From assembly GCA_002329155.1 (NCBI GenBank), contig DCXY01000006.1:1-50541 (forward strand): a DNA stretch of 50,541 bases, given 5' to 3'. How positions within the stretch are numbered: the first letter of the stretch is position 1; each line of letters begins with the position of its first letter. The notes below the pieces were generated by a model that saw nothing but the letters and a program-made list of their open reading frames with translations, was not told where the DNA came from and made no database searches. This document shows positions 7,771 through 15,110 of this stretch, one piece after another. A program made the position numbers and the translations under genes. The DNA is from Stenotrophomonas sp. UBA2124 (GTDB taxonomy: Bacteria; Pseudomonadota; Gammaproteobacteria; Xanthomonadales; Xanthomonadaceae).

Positions 7771-9099
7771 TTACTTCGTCGCAGACGGCATCGCCTGCAG
7801 ATGCTGCAGAACCGTCGTTGCCAGCGTGGCGTAGTCGCCCTTGAAGTGGTGGTCGCCCGGCAGCTTGATCAGCTGCGCCGTGCCTGCAGGCAGCTTCGGG
7901 CACAGCGCGTCGTCATCGTCCTCGCCATACACGCACAGCGTGTGCGCCGGCGACAGCCTCCGCATCTCCGGTGCAATCGGCAGACCGTCATCGCTGCTGC
8001 TGATCCAGTTGCTCACATGGAATTCGTAATCCGCCCGTTCCCCCACCGACAGCAAGGCCGTCATGCGCATGCGCCGCGCTGTCCCAGCCGGCAGCGCATT
8101 GATGGCCGCAGGCAACACATCCGCACCCTGCGAGAAGCCGATCAACACCAGATTCGGACGCTGCCACTGGCGCGCATAGTGATTGGCGATGCGGTCCAGG
8201 TCAGCCGCGAATCCAGCCGGCGTGCGTTCGCTCCAGAAGTAACGCAGCGAATCCATCCCGACGACAGGAATGCCCGCTTCTGAAAGCCTGCCCGCCACTT
8301 CCTTGTCCAACCCTGCCCAACCTCCATCGCCGGAAACGAAAATGGCGAAGGTGTCACCGGCCTTGTCGGTGGGCAGTTCGACCAGTGGCAGACCATCCAG
8401 CTCATGCGGCACCGGTGGCAGGCTGACGCCACGCTGCGCACCCAGCACCTTGGCTGCTGCACGCTCCCCCGGCAACGCACTGCCGCTGCGGGTCACCGCG
8501 AACTGGCGCGCCCACGGCACCTGTTTGACGAACGCCTCCGTTGAAGCCGCGCGCGCGGTCAGCCATGGAAAACGCAGCGCCTGCGGCTGCAGCGCACTGC
8601 CCTTGATCGCATCGCCACAGATCATCGTGGCGTTGCGCAGCCGTGGCTGGAAACCTTCGGTCAGCAGCCCCGCAAACACCTCCGGCTCGGCCTTCGTTGC
8701 CACGGCGTAGGCCAGCGCGGCACCGTCACCATCACCCCCCAGAATCGGCAGCCGGTAGGTGGGCACATGCTGCAGCGCCTGCACATAGCGCGAGAAGTTC
8801 TCGACATCACCGGCAGAGAAACCACACCGGTCACCTTCTTTGGCCAGCACGCGGTACAGGTGGGCGGTGTCGATATCCAACACCATCGCACCATCGGCAC
8901 GCAGCGCCTGCAGCCGCCTCTGGCGCTGGCCTGCATCACCACTGCCGGCGAACCACAGCACCACGCGCTGCACCGGCCCCTCGGGCAGATGCACCGGCAC
9001 GTTCTCGAAACGCCCATGGCTTACCGGCTCCGCCGCCAGCGCAGGCGCTGCCCACAGGGCCATCACCAGCGCCACCACGCCCCACCCCGCCTGTCTCAT
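7771..9099 (-). CDS. AcvB/VirJ family periplasmic protein (candidate aminoacyl-PG hydrolase)
   Basis: 442 aa. The N-terminus has a Sec-type signal (hydrophobic VVALVMALWAAPALA, likely cut after ALA), so a periplasmic place is expected. The C-terminal half is an alpha/beta-hydrolase-like VirJ domain: FVSGDGGWAGLDKEVA, the nucleophile-elbow-like GFSQGADVLP, and a late His in LPGDHHFKGDY. The N-terminal half is a second, weaker alpha/beta-like region (LWFAGSGDAG, LGGDGDGAALAYA), as in the longer AcvB rather than short VirJ. Agrobacterium AcvB hydrolyses lysyl-phosphatidylglycerol and sits with the mprF homologue lpiA. Here the gene converges on mprF across the repeat array, which supports the same lipid substrate by inference. 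Confidence 0.85.
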   Translation of the reverse strand: MRQAGWGVVALVMALWAAPALAAEPVSHGRFENVPVHLPEGPVQRVVLWFAGSGDAGQRQRRLQALRADGAMVLDIDTAHLYRVLAKEGDRCGFSAGDVENFSRYVQALQHVPTYRLPILGGDGDGAALAYAVATKAEPEVFAGLLTEGFQPRLRNATMICGDAIKGSALQPQALRFPWLTARAASTEAFVKQVPWARQFAVTRSGSALPGERAAAKVLGAQRGVSLPPVPHELDGLPLVELPTDKAGDTFAIFVSGDGGWAGLDKEVAGRLSEAGIPVVGMDSLRYFWSERTPAGFAADLDRIANHYARQWQRPNLVLIGFSQGADVLPAAINALPAGTARRMRMTALLSVGERADYEFHVSNWISSSDDGLPIAPEMRRLSPAHTLCVYGEDDDDALCPKLPAGTAQLIKLPGDHHFKGDYATLATTVLQHLQAMPSATK

Positions 9100-9166
9100 T
9101 CAATGCGTTCCCGCTACCGGACCGGCACAGCCTACGCCCGCCGATGCCGGAAAGATGTCGAGAAAC

Positions 9167-9349
9167 TTAGCCTTCCGCCTCCGGGTGGCGCAGCTTCCAT
9201 TCCTCCAGCCGCTTCCGGTACTGCGCCAGCTCGTCGGAGTACAGGTCCAGCACGCACAGTGGGCAGCCGCTGCCGCAGCACTCGTTCGGGCCAGGTGCCT
9301 CCGGGGGGATGGGGCGCGGATCGGGATCAGGGAGCGTGTTCGGGTTCAT
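9167..9349 (-). CDS. small Cys-rich oxidoreductase-like domain protein
   Basis: 60 aa. The core CCGSGCPLCVLDLYSDEL followed by a charged helix (YRKRLEEWKLRHPE) matches the small oxidoreductase-like N-terminal domain found alone in many proteobacteria and fused to larger proteins in eukaryotes. Four clustered Cys suggest metal or Fe-S binding, but no activity is established from sequence. I chose the Met at 9349 because the domain and its Pro-rich lead (PDPDPRPIPPEAPGP) begin there; longer in-frame extensions would run into the neighbouring HD-domain gene. It lies between that gene (46-base gap) and the AcvB/VirJ gene (67-base gap) on the same strand. Confidence 0.75.
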   Translation of the reverse strand: MNPNTLPDPDPRPIPPEAPGPNECCGSGCPLCVLDLYSDELAQYRKRLEEWKLRHPEAEG

Positions 9350-9395
9350 CAGGCAGCACGGCAGGCAATAGGGCCATTGTAGCCAGTACGCCCGT

Positions 9396-9998
9396 TCAGG
9401 CCGTGACCCGGCGCAGGTTGGCGCGCGCCGCCGCGTCGTAGCGTTCATGGAAGAACGGGCTGAAAAAGATACGCGGTTGTGCCAGCACACCCTTCAGGAA
9501 GCGACGCCGGTTGATGCGGAACACAAAGCCCGGCACCTTGCCGGCGTACTCCTCGGCAATGCCACGGTCGTAGGCATCGAATACCGCCGGCGGTGCGCCA
9601 AGGATGGCCATGTCGCTGTCCAGGAACAGCGCGGCGTCAGGGTCGAGTTCCTCGCCGCGCAACTGGCCATGGCGTGCGGTCAGGTCGATCAGCTCGGCCA
9701 CCCGCCCTGCATCCACGCCAGCCTCCGGCAGCCAGCGCGCGATGGACTTCACCGCCAGCTCCGCCGAGCGCCGCTCGTTGTCGCTTCGCCCTGCCTCGTA
9801 GATGGCATCGTGATACAGCACTGCCAACGCCACTTCGCGTGGCTGCTGCCAGCCAGGGCCATTGGCGACATCCTGATAGTGATGCAGCAGCGCCCGCACA
9901 TGGCCGAAGTTGTGGTACGCACGCGGCGGCTGCGCGTAGGCGGCTTCAAGCGCGGCCAGTTGTTGCGGTGGCAGTTCCAACGGCAGGGTGATGTCCAT
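9396..9998 (-). CDS. predicted HD-superfamily metal-dependent hydrolase
   Basis: 200 aa. The sequence shows an HD-type metal site: the early His in YHNFGHVRALLHHY, the HD doublet in AVLYHDAIYEAG, then ERRSAEL and a later Asp in ELIDLTARHG. FLDSDMAILG and YAGKVPGF follow in the C-terminal helical part. This pattern fits the stand-alone predicted HD phosphohydrolases of about 200 residues found across bacteria; the substrate is unknown. The Met at 9998 is chosen because the homologous region begins just after it. The upstream open frame to 10247 overlaps the end of thpR and looks non-coding. Confidence 0.83.
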   Translation of the reverse strand: MDITLPLELPPQQLAALEAAYAQPPRAYHNFGHVRALLHHYQDVANGPGWQQPREVALAVLYHDAIYEAGRSDNERRSAELAVKSIARWLPEAGVDAGRVAELIDLTARHGQLRGEELDPDAALFLDSDMAILGAPPAVFDAYDRGIAEEYAGKVPGFVFRINRRRFLKGVLAQPRIFFSPFFHERYDAAARANLRRVTA

Positions 9999-10057
9999 GG
10001 CTGCATCCTGCCTGTCGCGCGGCGGCGCGTGAAGGGGATGTTCCCAGCTGCACCCGC

Positions 10058-10645
10058 TCAGCCCAGCTGCCAGCAGCCTTCCAGCTGGTAACGGCTCTGG
10101 CCCAGGAAGCTGCGGATCAGCACGAACTCGCGCACGAACCAGCGCAGCGGCTGCACCGGCTGTATCGGCATGCGGCGGCGGTCGTACAGCAGGGTCATGT
10201 GGGGTGTGAAGCGCGGGTCCACCTTGCTGCCCACGCTGTGCAGGCAACGCGCCAGCTCGGCGTGCAGGTCGTGCAGCAGTTCGGCACCGTATTCGCTGCG
10301 CAGCACGAACGGGCTCTTCTGGTTGCCGGCAAAGCTGCCCACCTGGTCGAAGCAGACCTCGAACTCCGGCGATCGCACCCTTGCGGCAGCCTGGCGCACC
10401 TTGGCCAGCAGGCTCGGCGGCAGCCCGGCGTAGTCGCCCACATGGTGCAGGGTGATGTGCAGCCGCTCAGCAGCCAGCGGCAGCCCTTCCAGCCCGTGTT
10501 CGTCCCGCAGCCCTTCGGCCAGCTCGGCCACCCGCTCGGCGGTAAGCGGGTCCGGCAGCACCGCGAAGAACAGGCGCTCGGTCGGGATGTCACTGCCAAT
10601 GCCCAGCGAAAGCTGTGCCTGGTCAGAAGGAAGGTACTTCTTCAT
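10058..10645 (-). CDS. thpR: RNA 2',3'-cyclic phosphodiesterase (2H family, LigT-like)
   Basis: 195 aa. Two HxTx motifs define the 2H phosphoesterase fold: HITLHHVGDY and HMTLLYDRR, about 85 residues apart. ERLFFAVLPD near the N-terminus and the final strand FVREFVLIRSFLG are typical of ThpR. The enzyme opens 2',3'-cyclic phosphates on RNA ends; historically it was called 2'-5' RNA ligase. The Met at 10645 (MKKYLPSDQ) gives the normal length; the open frame extends to 10855, but that part lacks family similarity and covers the divergent promoter region. It is first in a leftward run with the HD-domain protein, the small Cys-rich protein and the AcvB/VirJ gene. Confidence 0.88.
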   Translation of the reverse strand: MKKYLPSDQAQLSLGIGSDIPTERLFFAVLPDPLTAERVAELAEGLRDEHGLEGLPLAAERLHITLHHVGDYAGLPPSLLAKVRQAAARVRSPEFEVCFDQVGSFAGNQKSPFVLRSEYGAELLHDLHAELARCLHSVGSKVDPRFTPHMTLLYDRRRMPIQPVQPLRWFVREFVLIRSFLGQSRYQLEGCWQLG

Positions 10646-10824
10646 GATCTCGCGTCGGAAGCCGTCGGCCGGTACCCACAACGGGCGGCCGATACTGACT
10701 GGGGCCGCGGATACTAGCAGACCCTGCCACTGCAGGGTCGCCCGGGCTGCGGGCCGGTGAACCAGGGCATGGCGAAAAACTGACGACACCTGCGCGAGCC
10801 ATGCGCCGCAGGGGCCGCCGAAGG

Positions 10825-10870
10825 TTATCCACATGTTTGCCAAGCCCTGGTCCACATGCCGTGTGGATTA
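10825..10870. promoter_or_regulatory. cluster of DnaA-box-like motifs in divergent intergenic region
   Basis: The 293-base gap between thpR and the TPR gene holds TTATCCACA (10825-10833, exact DnaA-box consensus) and, inverted, TGTGGATTA (10862-10870, one mismatch). A dyad TCCACA-N5-TGTGGA at 10851-10867 overlaps the second. A weak promoter-like CTTACA ... ATAGAC lies downstream at 10881-10909. The function is unproven; the sites could control either divergent gene. Confidence 0.4.
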
Positions 10871-10938
10871 TTACCCCTGGCTTACAGGTGGCCCCGGGGA
10901 GGCATAGACTGGCGCCATCGCTCCCGGGAGTGGTTGCC

Positions 10939-12045
10939 ATGATCGGTTGGAACGCGCTTGCCCTGCTCGCCACCACCACGCTGGCCCCGCCGCCGGAGCT
11001 GCCGGCGCCACCACCGGCGGAAGCCATTCCCACGCCTGAACAGGTGATGGCCATTCCGCCTGAGGCAAGGGCCTTCCTGCATGAGCGGGTAATGGCGCCA
11101 GGCAAATCGCAGGAGCGGCGCCTGCAACGTCTGATGGAACTGGTATTCCAGCCCAGCGGAATAGACCTGCAATACGATACCGAGGCCACACTCACCGTCG
11201 CCGAGACCTGGCGGCAGCGTCGCGCCAACTGCCTGTCCTTTGCCTTGATGTTCGTGGCATTGGCGCGCGAAATGGGCCTGCAGGCACGCATGCAGGAGGT
11301 AGGCCAGGTTGTCATCTGGTATGAGGAGCAGGGGCTGATGTTCAACGCCGGCCACGTCAACGTGGGAATGTCGGTGAACGGCCGCCCAGCCACGCTGGAC
11401 CTGGACCAGAACGTGCTCTACGACCGGAGCGGCCCGCAGCCGATCTCCGATCAACGCGCACTGGCGCATTTCTACAACAACCGCGGTGCCGAGGAATTGG
11501 CCAGGCATGACTACGCAATGGCCCGCCAGTACTTTGAAGCCGCATTGCGCATGGACCCACGTTTCGCGGCCACCTGGAGCAACCTGGGGGTACTGGATGC
11601 ACGCGAGAACAACGATGCAGGCGCCATCTCGGACTTCGACGAGGCCCTGGCGATAAACCGCAACCATGCCGCGGCGCTGCATAACGCCAGCCAGTTGTAT
11701 CAGCGGCTTGGCCAGACCGCGCAGGCCGACCAGCTGCGCACGCGGCTGGAACACAACCGCCGCCGCGATCCGTTCTATCACTTCCTGCAAGGGGCTGCTG
11801 CAGAGCGGGCCAGCAACTACACACGCGCCATTGACCACTACCGCAAGGCGATACGCCTGTATCCCAGCGCGCACCAGTTCCACTTCGGTCTGGCCCGGGC
11901 GTACTACCTCAACGGGCAGAATCGCCGTGCCGAACGCGAGATGGAGCGTGCACGTGCTCTAGGCAGCAACGACCAGACCCGGGCCCTTTATCAAGCCAAG
12001 CTGGAAAGCCTGCGACGCCTTGGCGCCGCCCACGCCGCACATTGA
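10939..12045 (+). CDS. transglutaminase-like/TPR protein
   Basis: 368 aa. The first ~30 residues (MIGWNALALLATTTLAP) look like a weak export signal or anchor followed by a Pro-rich linker. Residues about 80-170 carry a transglutaminase-like Cys-His-Asp arrangement: RRANCLSFALMFVALARE, then FNAGHVNVGM, then TLDLDQN. From about residue 180 several TPR units follow: NNRGAEELARHDYAMARQYF, WSNLGVLDARENNDAGAISD, LHNASQLYQRLGQTAQ, and two more to the C-terminus. A CGGGAG ribosome site precedes the ATG at 10939. The likely role is envelope-associated peptide processing or scaffolding, but the substrate is unknown. It is divergent from thpR and convergent with the PhnA-like gene. Confidence 0.8.
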   Translation: MIGWNALALLATTTLAPPPELPAPPPAEAIPTPEQVMAIPPEARAFLHERVMAPGKSQERRLQRLMELVFQPSGIDLQYDTEATLTVAETWRQRRANCLSFALMFVALAREMGLQARMQEVGQVVIWYEEQGLMFNAGHVNVGMSVNGRPATLDLDQNVLYDRSGPQPISDQRALAHFYNNRGAEELARHDYAMARQYFEAALRMDPRFAATWSNLGVLDARENNDAGAISDFDEALAINRNHAAALHNASQLYQRLGQTAQADQLRTRLEHNRRRDPFYHFLQGAAAERASNYTRAIDHYRKAIRLYPSAHQFHFGLARAYYLNGQNRRAEREMERARALGSNDQTRALYQAKLESLRRLGAAHAAH

Positions 12046-12075
12046 CCAGCAGGGCCACGCGGCCCTGCCTGCCAC

Positions 12076-12408
12076 TCAGGCCTTGCGCAGGAAGCAGGTC
12101 TTCAGCACCAGCCCCTTGATCTTGTCCGAGTTGCCTTCGATGTGCTCGGCATCGTCCTCGACCAGCCGGATGTTGCGGATCACCGTGCCCTGCTTGAGCG
12201 GAATAGACGAACCCTTGACCTTCAGGTCCTTGATCACGGTGACGGTGTCACCGGCCACCAGCACGTTGCCGTTGCTGTCACGCACCACCACCGCATCGGC
12301 CTGCGCCTCGCCCGGCGCCCACTCGTGGCCACAATCGGCACACACCCACAGCGCGCCATCCGGGTAGACGTTGGGCTGGGAGCACTGCGGGCAGGATGAG
12401 GTGGGCAT
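12076..12408 (-). CDS. yjdM: PhnA/YjdM-type zinc ribbon protein
   Basis: 110 aa. The N-terminal zinc ribbon has two CxxC pairs (CPQC, CADC) about 15 residues apart. The C-terminal SH3-like domain reads VVVRDSNGNVLVAGDTVTVIKDLKVKGSS ending VLKTCFLRKA, which is diagnostic for the PhnA family. Despite the name, these proteins are not phosphonoacetate hydrolases, and the role is unclear. The ATG at 12408 has AGGGGA upstream and gives the normal length; an upstream Met at 12441 is less likely. It is divergent from the CDF transporter, 113 bases away. Confidence 0.93.
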   Translation of the reverse strand: MPTSSCPQCSQPNVYPDGALWVCADCGHEWAPGEAQADAVVVRDSNGNVLVAGDTVTVIKDLKVKGSSIPLKQGTVIRNIRLVEDDAEHIEGNSDKIKGLVLKTCFLRKA

Positions 12409-12521
12409 GGGATTCCCCTGAATACATGAATGACCAGCCATTGTAGCCGCTCACGCCATCGCCACGGCCGCAGCAGGAAAGTGACATCAACACTGTCCCA
12501 GCCGAGCCGAGGGCCCGCACC

Positions 12522-13484
12522 GTGGCAAAAACCAGTGGTTCGCGTTTCGTGGTCTATGTGGCGCTGGCTGGCAACCTTGGCATCGCCATCGCCAAATTCG
12601 TCGCCGCGGCCATCACCGGCAGCTCGGCCATGCTCAGCGAAGGCGTGCATTCGCTGGTGGATACCATCAACGAAGTACTGCTGCTGCACGGCCTGAACCG
12701 CGCCAGCCGGCCGCCGGACCGCAACCACCCGCTGGGTCACGGCCGCGAACTGTACTTCTGGAGCTTCATCGTCGCGGTGCTGGTGTTCGCCATGGGCGCC
12801 GGCATTTCCTTCTACGAAGGCGTGATGCATCTGCGCGCGCCCGAGCCGGCTTCCAACCCTACCGTCGCCTATGTGGTGCTCGGCATCTCCCTGGTGTTCG
12901 AGAGCATCTCGTGGTGGGTGGCGCTGCGCGAGTTCCGCGCGGGCAAGGGCCGCTTCGGCTATTTTGAAGCTTTCCGCCGCAGCAAGGACCCCAGCACCTT
13001 CACCGTGCTGCTGGAAGACAGTGCCGCGCTGCTCGGCCTGCTGATCGCGCTGTTTGGCCTGATCGCCGCGCAGGCGCTGGACATGCCGGAACTGGACGGC
13101 ATCGCCTCGCTGGGCATTGGCGCGGTACTGGCTGTGGCCGCTTTCCTGCTGGCGCGCGAAACCAAGGGCCTGCTGATCGGTGAACCGGCCCACCCGGAAG
13201 TCAGCCGTGCCCTGCTGGCGCTGGCCAACCGCGACCCGGATATCGAGAACGCCAACGGCGTGATCACCGTGCAGGTCGGCCCCAACCAGGTGATGGCCGC
13301 ACTGAGCGCCGCCTTCAACGACAGCTGCACCGCGCCGCAGATCGAAGCCTGCGTGGCACGACTGGAACAGGGCGTGCGCGAGAGCCACCCGGAGATCGTC
13401 GCGCTGTTCATCAAGCCGCAGACGCCGGAGGCCTGGCAGGCACGGCTGCACGCACTGGAGCACCCGCCGCAGCCCGCCCCGTGA
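12522..13484 (+). CDS. cation diffusion facilitator family transporter
   Basis: 320 aa inner-membrane antiporter expected to export divalent metal ions such as Zn(II). Hydrophobic helices include YVALAGNLGIAIAKFVAAAI, FIVAVLVFAMGAGISFYEG, YVVLGISLVFESISWWVAL and LLGLLIALFGLIAAQAL. Metal-site motifs typical of CDF proteins appear in the paired helices: SEGVHSLVDTINE (helix II) and LEDSAALLGL (helix V). HPLGHGRELYFWSF between them resembles the ZnT9-like branch. The C-terminal domain (about 225-310) is the cytoplasmic ferredoxin-like fold. The start is a GTG at 12522, directly before AKTSGSRFVVY. Metal specificity is not readable with confidence. Confidence 0.9.
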   Translation: MAKTSGSRFVVYVALAGNLGIAIAKFVAAAITGSSAMLSEGVHSLVDTINEVLLLHGLNRASRPPDRNHPLGHGRELYFWSFIVAVLVFAMGAGISFYEGVMHLRAPEPASNPTVAYVVLGISLVFESISWWVALREFRAGKGRFGYFEAFRRSKDPSTFTVLLEDSAALLGLLIALFGLIAAQALDMPELDGIASLGIGAVLAVAAFLLARETKGLLIGEPAHPEVSRALLALANRDPDIENANGVITVQVGPNQVMAALSAAFNDSCTAPQIEACVARLEQGVRESHPEIVALFIKPQTPEAWQARLHALEHPPQPAP

Positions 13485-13544
13485 CGCAGGCCGTGCGGCG
13501 CACGTAGTAAAGTGCCCGGCCGCATCAATCCCGCAGCACGCTTG

Positions 13545-14897
13545 ATGAAACTTGGCATTGACTTTGGCACCAGCAACTCGGCCGCCGCCGCGCATATCGA
13601 CGGCAAGGTGGTGCCGGTGCGTTTTGGCGAGGCACTGCAGTTCCGCACCACGGTGTATTTCCCCGAGGTGATGCGTGACCCCAACGATTTCGAGCTGACG
13701 CCTGCCCTGGAGCATCAGCTGCAAGAGCTGATCGAGTCAGGCCGCCGTGATGCCCGCAGCGCAGGCCTCCAGCGCAGCCCCGCACAGCTGCGCAGTGATG
13801 CCATGCGCGTGGTGCGGCGGCAATGGATGGAAGAGCGCATCCGCGAGCCGCAGAGCTCCACCAGCCTGCTGCAGAACGCGCTGTATGGCGACGAGGCACT
13901 GGACGCCTACTTCGAGGAGAACGAAGGCAATCTGGTGCAGAGCCCCAAGTCCATGCTCGGCTACAACCTGCACCCCCGCGCGAAGCAGACCATCACCGGC
14001 ATCGCCACGCACATCCTCGAACACATCCGCCTCACCGCCTCCCGCCAGCTCGGCCACAACGTGCGCAGCGCCCTGCTGGGCCGGCCCGTGCAGTTTCGCA
14101 GTTCCATCGGCGAAGCTGGCAACACGCAGGCGCTGGACATCCTGCGCGGTGCGGCGCTGGCGGCAGGCTTCGATGAGGTGGCGTTTCTGGAAGAACCCGC
14201 CGCTACGGCCATGCACTACCACGCGGTCAGCAGTGAACGCCATGAAGCGGTGATTGTGGACGTGGGTGGCGGCACCACCGACATCGCCCATGCCAGCGTA
14301 GGCGGCACCGCGCCGCCGCAGATCCACCGCGCATGGGGTATTGCGCGTGGCGGTACCGACATCGACCTGGCGCTGAGTCTGGCCGGTTACATGCCGTTGT
14401 TCGGCCGTGGCATCACCCGCGTGCCGGCGCATCACTACGTGGAAGCGGCCATGGTGCAGGACATGCCGCGCCAGCGTGATTTCCGCCAGCACGATTACAG
14501 CGCGGTGGACGCCCCTTACGGCCCACGCCTGCAGGCGCTGCAGGACACCGGCAATACCGCGCGGCTGTACCGCGCCGTGGAGCAGTGCAAGATCGCGTTG
14601 AGCGATGCGCCGCGGCACGCCAGCGCGTTGGATTTCATCGAACCTGGGTTGTCGGTGATCACCGATGCGCCACAGCTGGATCAGGCCGCAGGGGGCTACC
14701 TCGGCGAGCTGGCCACATTGCTGCGGCAGGTGGGCGAGGACATCGGCCATGCACCGGCCGCGGTGTTCCTCACTGGCGGCATGTCGCGCGCGGGCTACAT
14801 CCAGCGCACGGCGGCGGAGGCTTTCCCGGGCTCCAGGCTGGTGCATGGTGATCCGTCCTTCGGTGTGGTGCAGGGGTTGGCGCTGGCGGCTGGGTGA
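13545..14897 (+). CDS. yegD: Hsp70-like chaperone YegD
   Basis: 450 aa actin/Hsp70-fold ATPase. Phosphate-1 motif GIDFGTSNSAAA is at the extreme N-terminus, phosphate-2 DVGGGTTDIA in the middle, and the adenosine motif FLTGGMSRAG near the C-terminus. The length matches YegD, which has the Hsp70 nucleotide-binding domain but no complete substrate-binding domain and lid. Its client and role are unknown. The ATG at 13545 puts the first ATPase motif at residue 4; the frame upstream to 13512 lacks similarity. It follows the CDF gene by 60 bases. A large perfect inverted repeat starts 9 bases after its stop. Confidence 0.92.
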   Translation: MKLGIDFGTSNSAAAAHIDGKVVPVRFGEALQFRTTVYFPEVMRDPNDFELTPALEHQLQELIESGRRDARSAGLQRSPAQLRSDAMRVVRRQWMEERIREPQSSTSLLQNALYGDEALDAYFEENEGNLVQSPKSMLGYNLHPRAKQTITGIATHILEHIRLTASRQLGHNVRSALLGRPVQFRSSIGEAGNTQALDILRGAALAAGFDEVAFLEEPAATAMHYHAVSSERHEAVIVDVGGGTTDIAHASVGGTAPPQIHRAWGIARGGTDIDLALSLAGYMPLFGRGITRVPAHHYVEAAMVQDMPRQRDFRQHDYSAVDAPYGPRLQALQDTGNTARLYRAVEQCKIALSDAPRHASALDFIEPGLSVITDAPQLDQAAGGYLGELATLLRQVGEDIGHAPAAVFLTGGMSRAGYIQRTAAEAFPGSRLVHGDPSFGVVQGLALAAG

Positions 14898-14906
14898 GTT
14901 GTCTTG

Positions 14907-15027
14907 CCCCTCTCCCCAACCCCTCTCCCGCGAGGGGAGAGGGGCTTCAGTCCCGCAAGTTGAGGCATGGTTGGTGGTCTCGGCTTTAGCCCCTCTCCCC
15001 TCGCGGGAGAGGGGTTGGGGAGAGGGG
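14907..15027. repeat. 40-bp perfect inverted repeat with 41-base spacer
   Basis: Left arm 14907-14946 and right arm 14988-15027 are exact reverse complements. Each arm also holds a smaller internal palindrome (CCCCTCTCCC/GGGAGAGGGG type). It lies between yegD and the NPP gene. This is a paired form of the C/G-rich repeat also seen near 50391, and is related in style to hairpin A of the 170-bp array. It could stop transcription from yegD or protect its mRNA end. Confidence 0.9.
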
Positions 15028-15110
15028 GAAAAAAGCCCAACACCACCATCCAACTACCCCCACCCACCGCTTTGACCGACAATCTCCCCTCGCCCCACAG
15101 CAACCGCATC

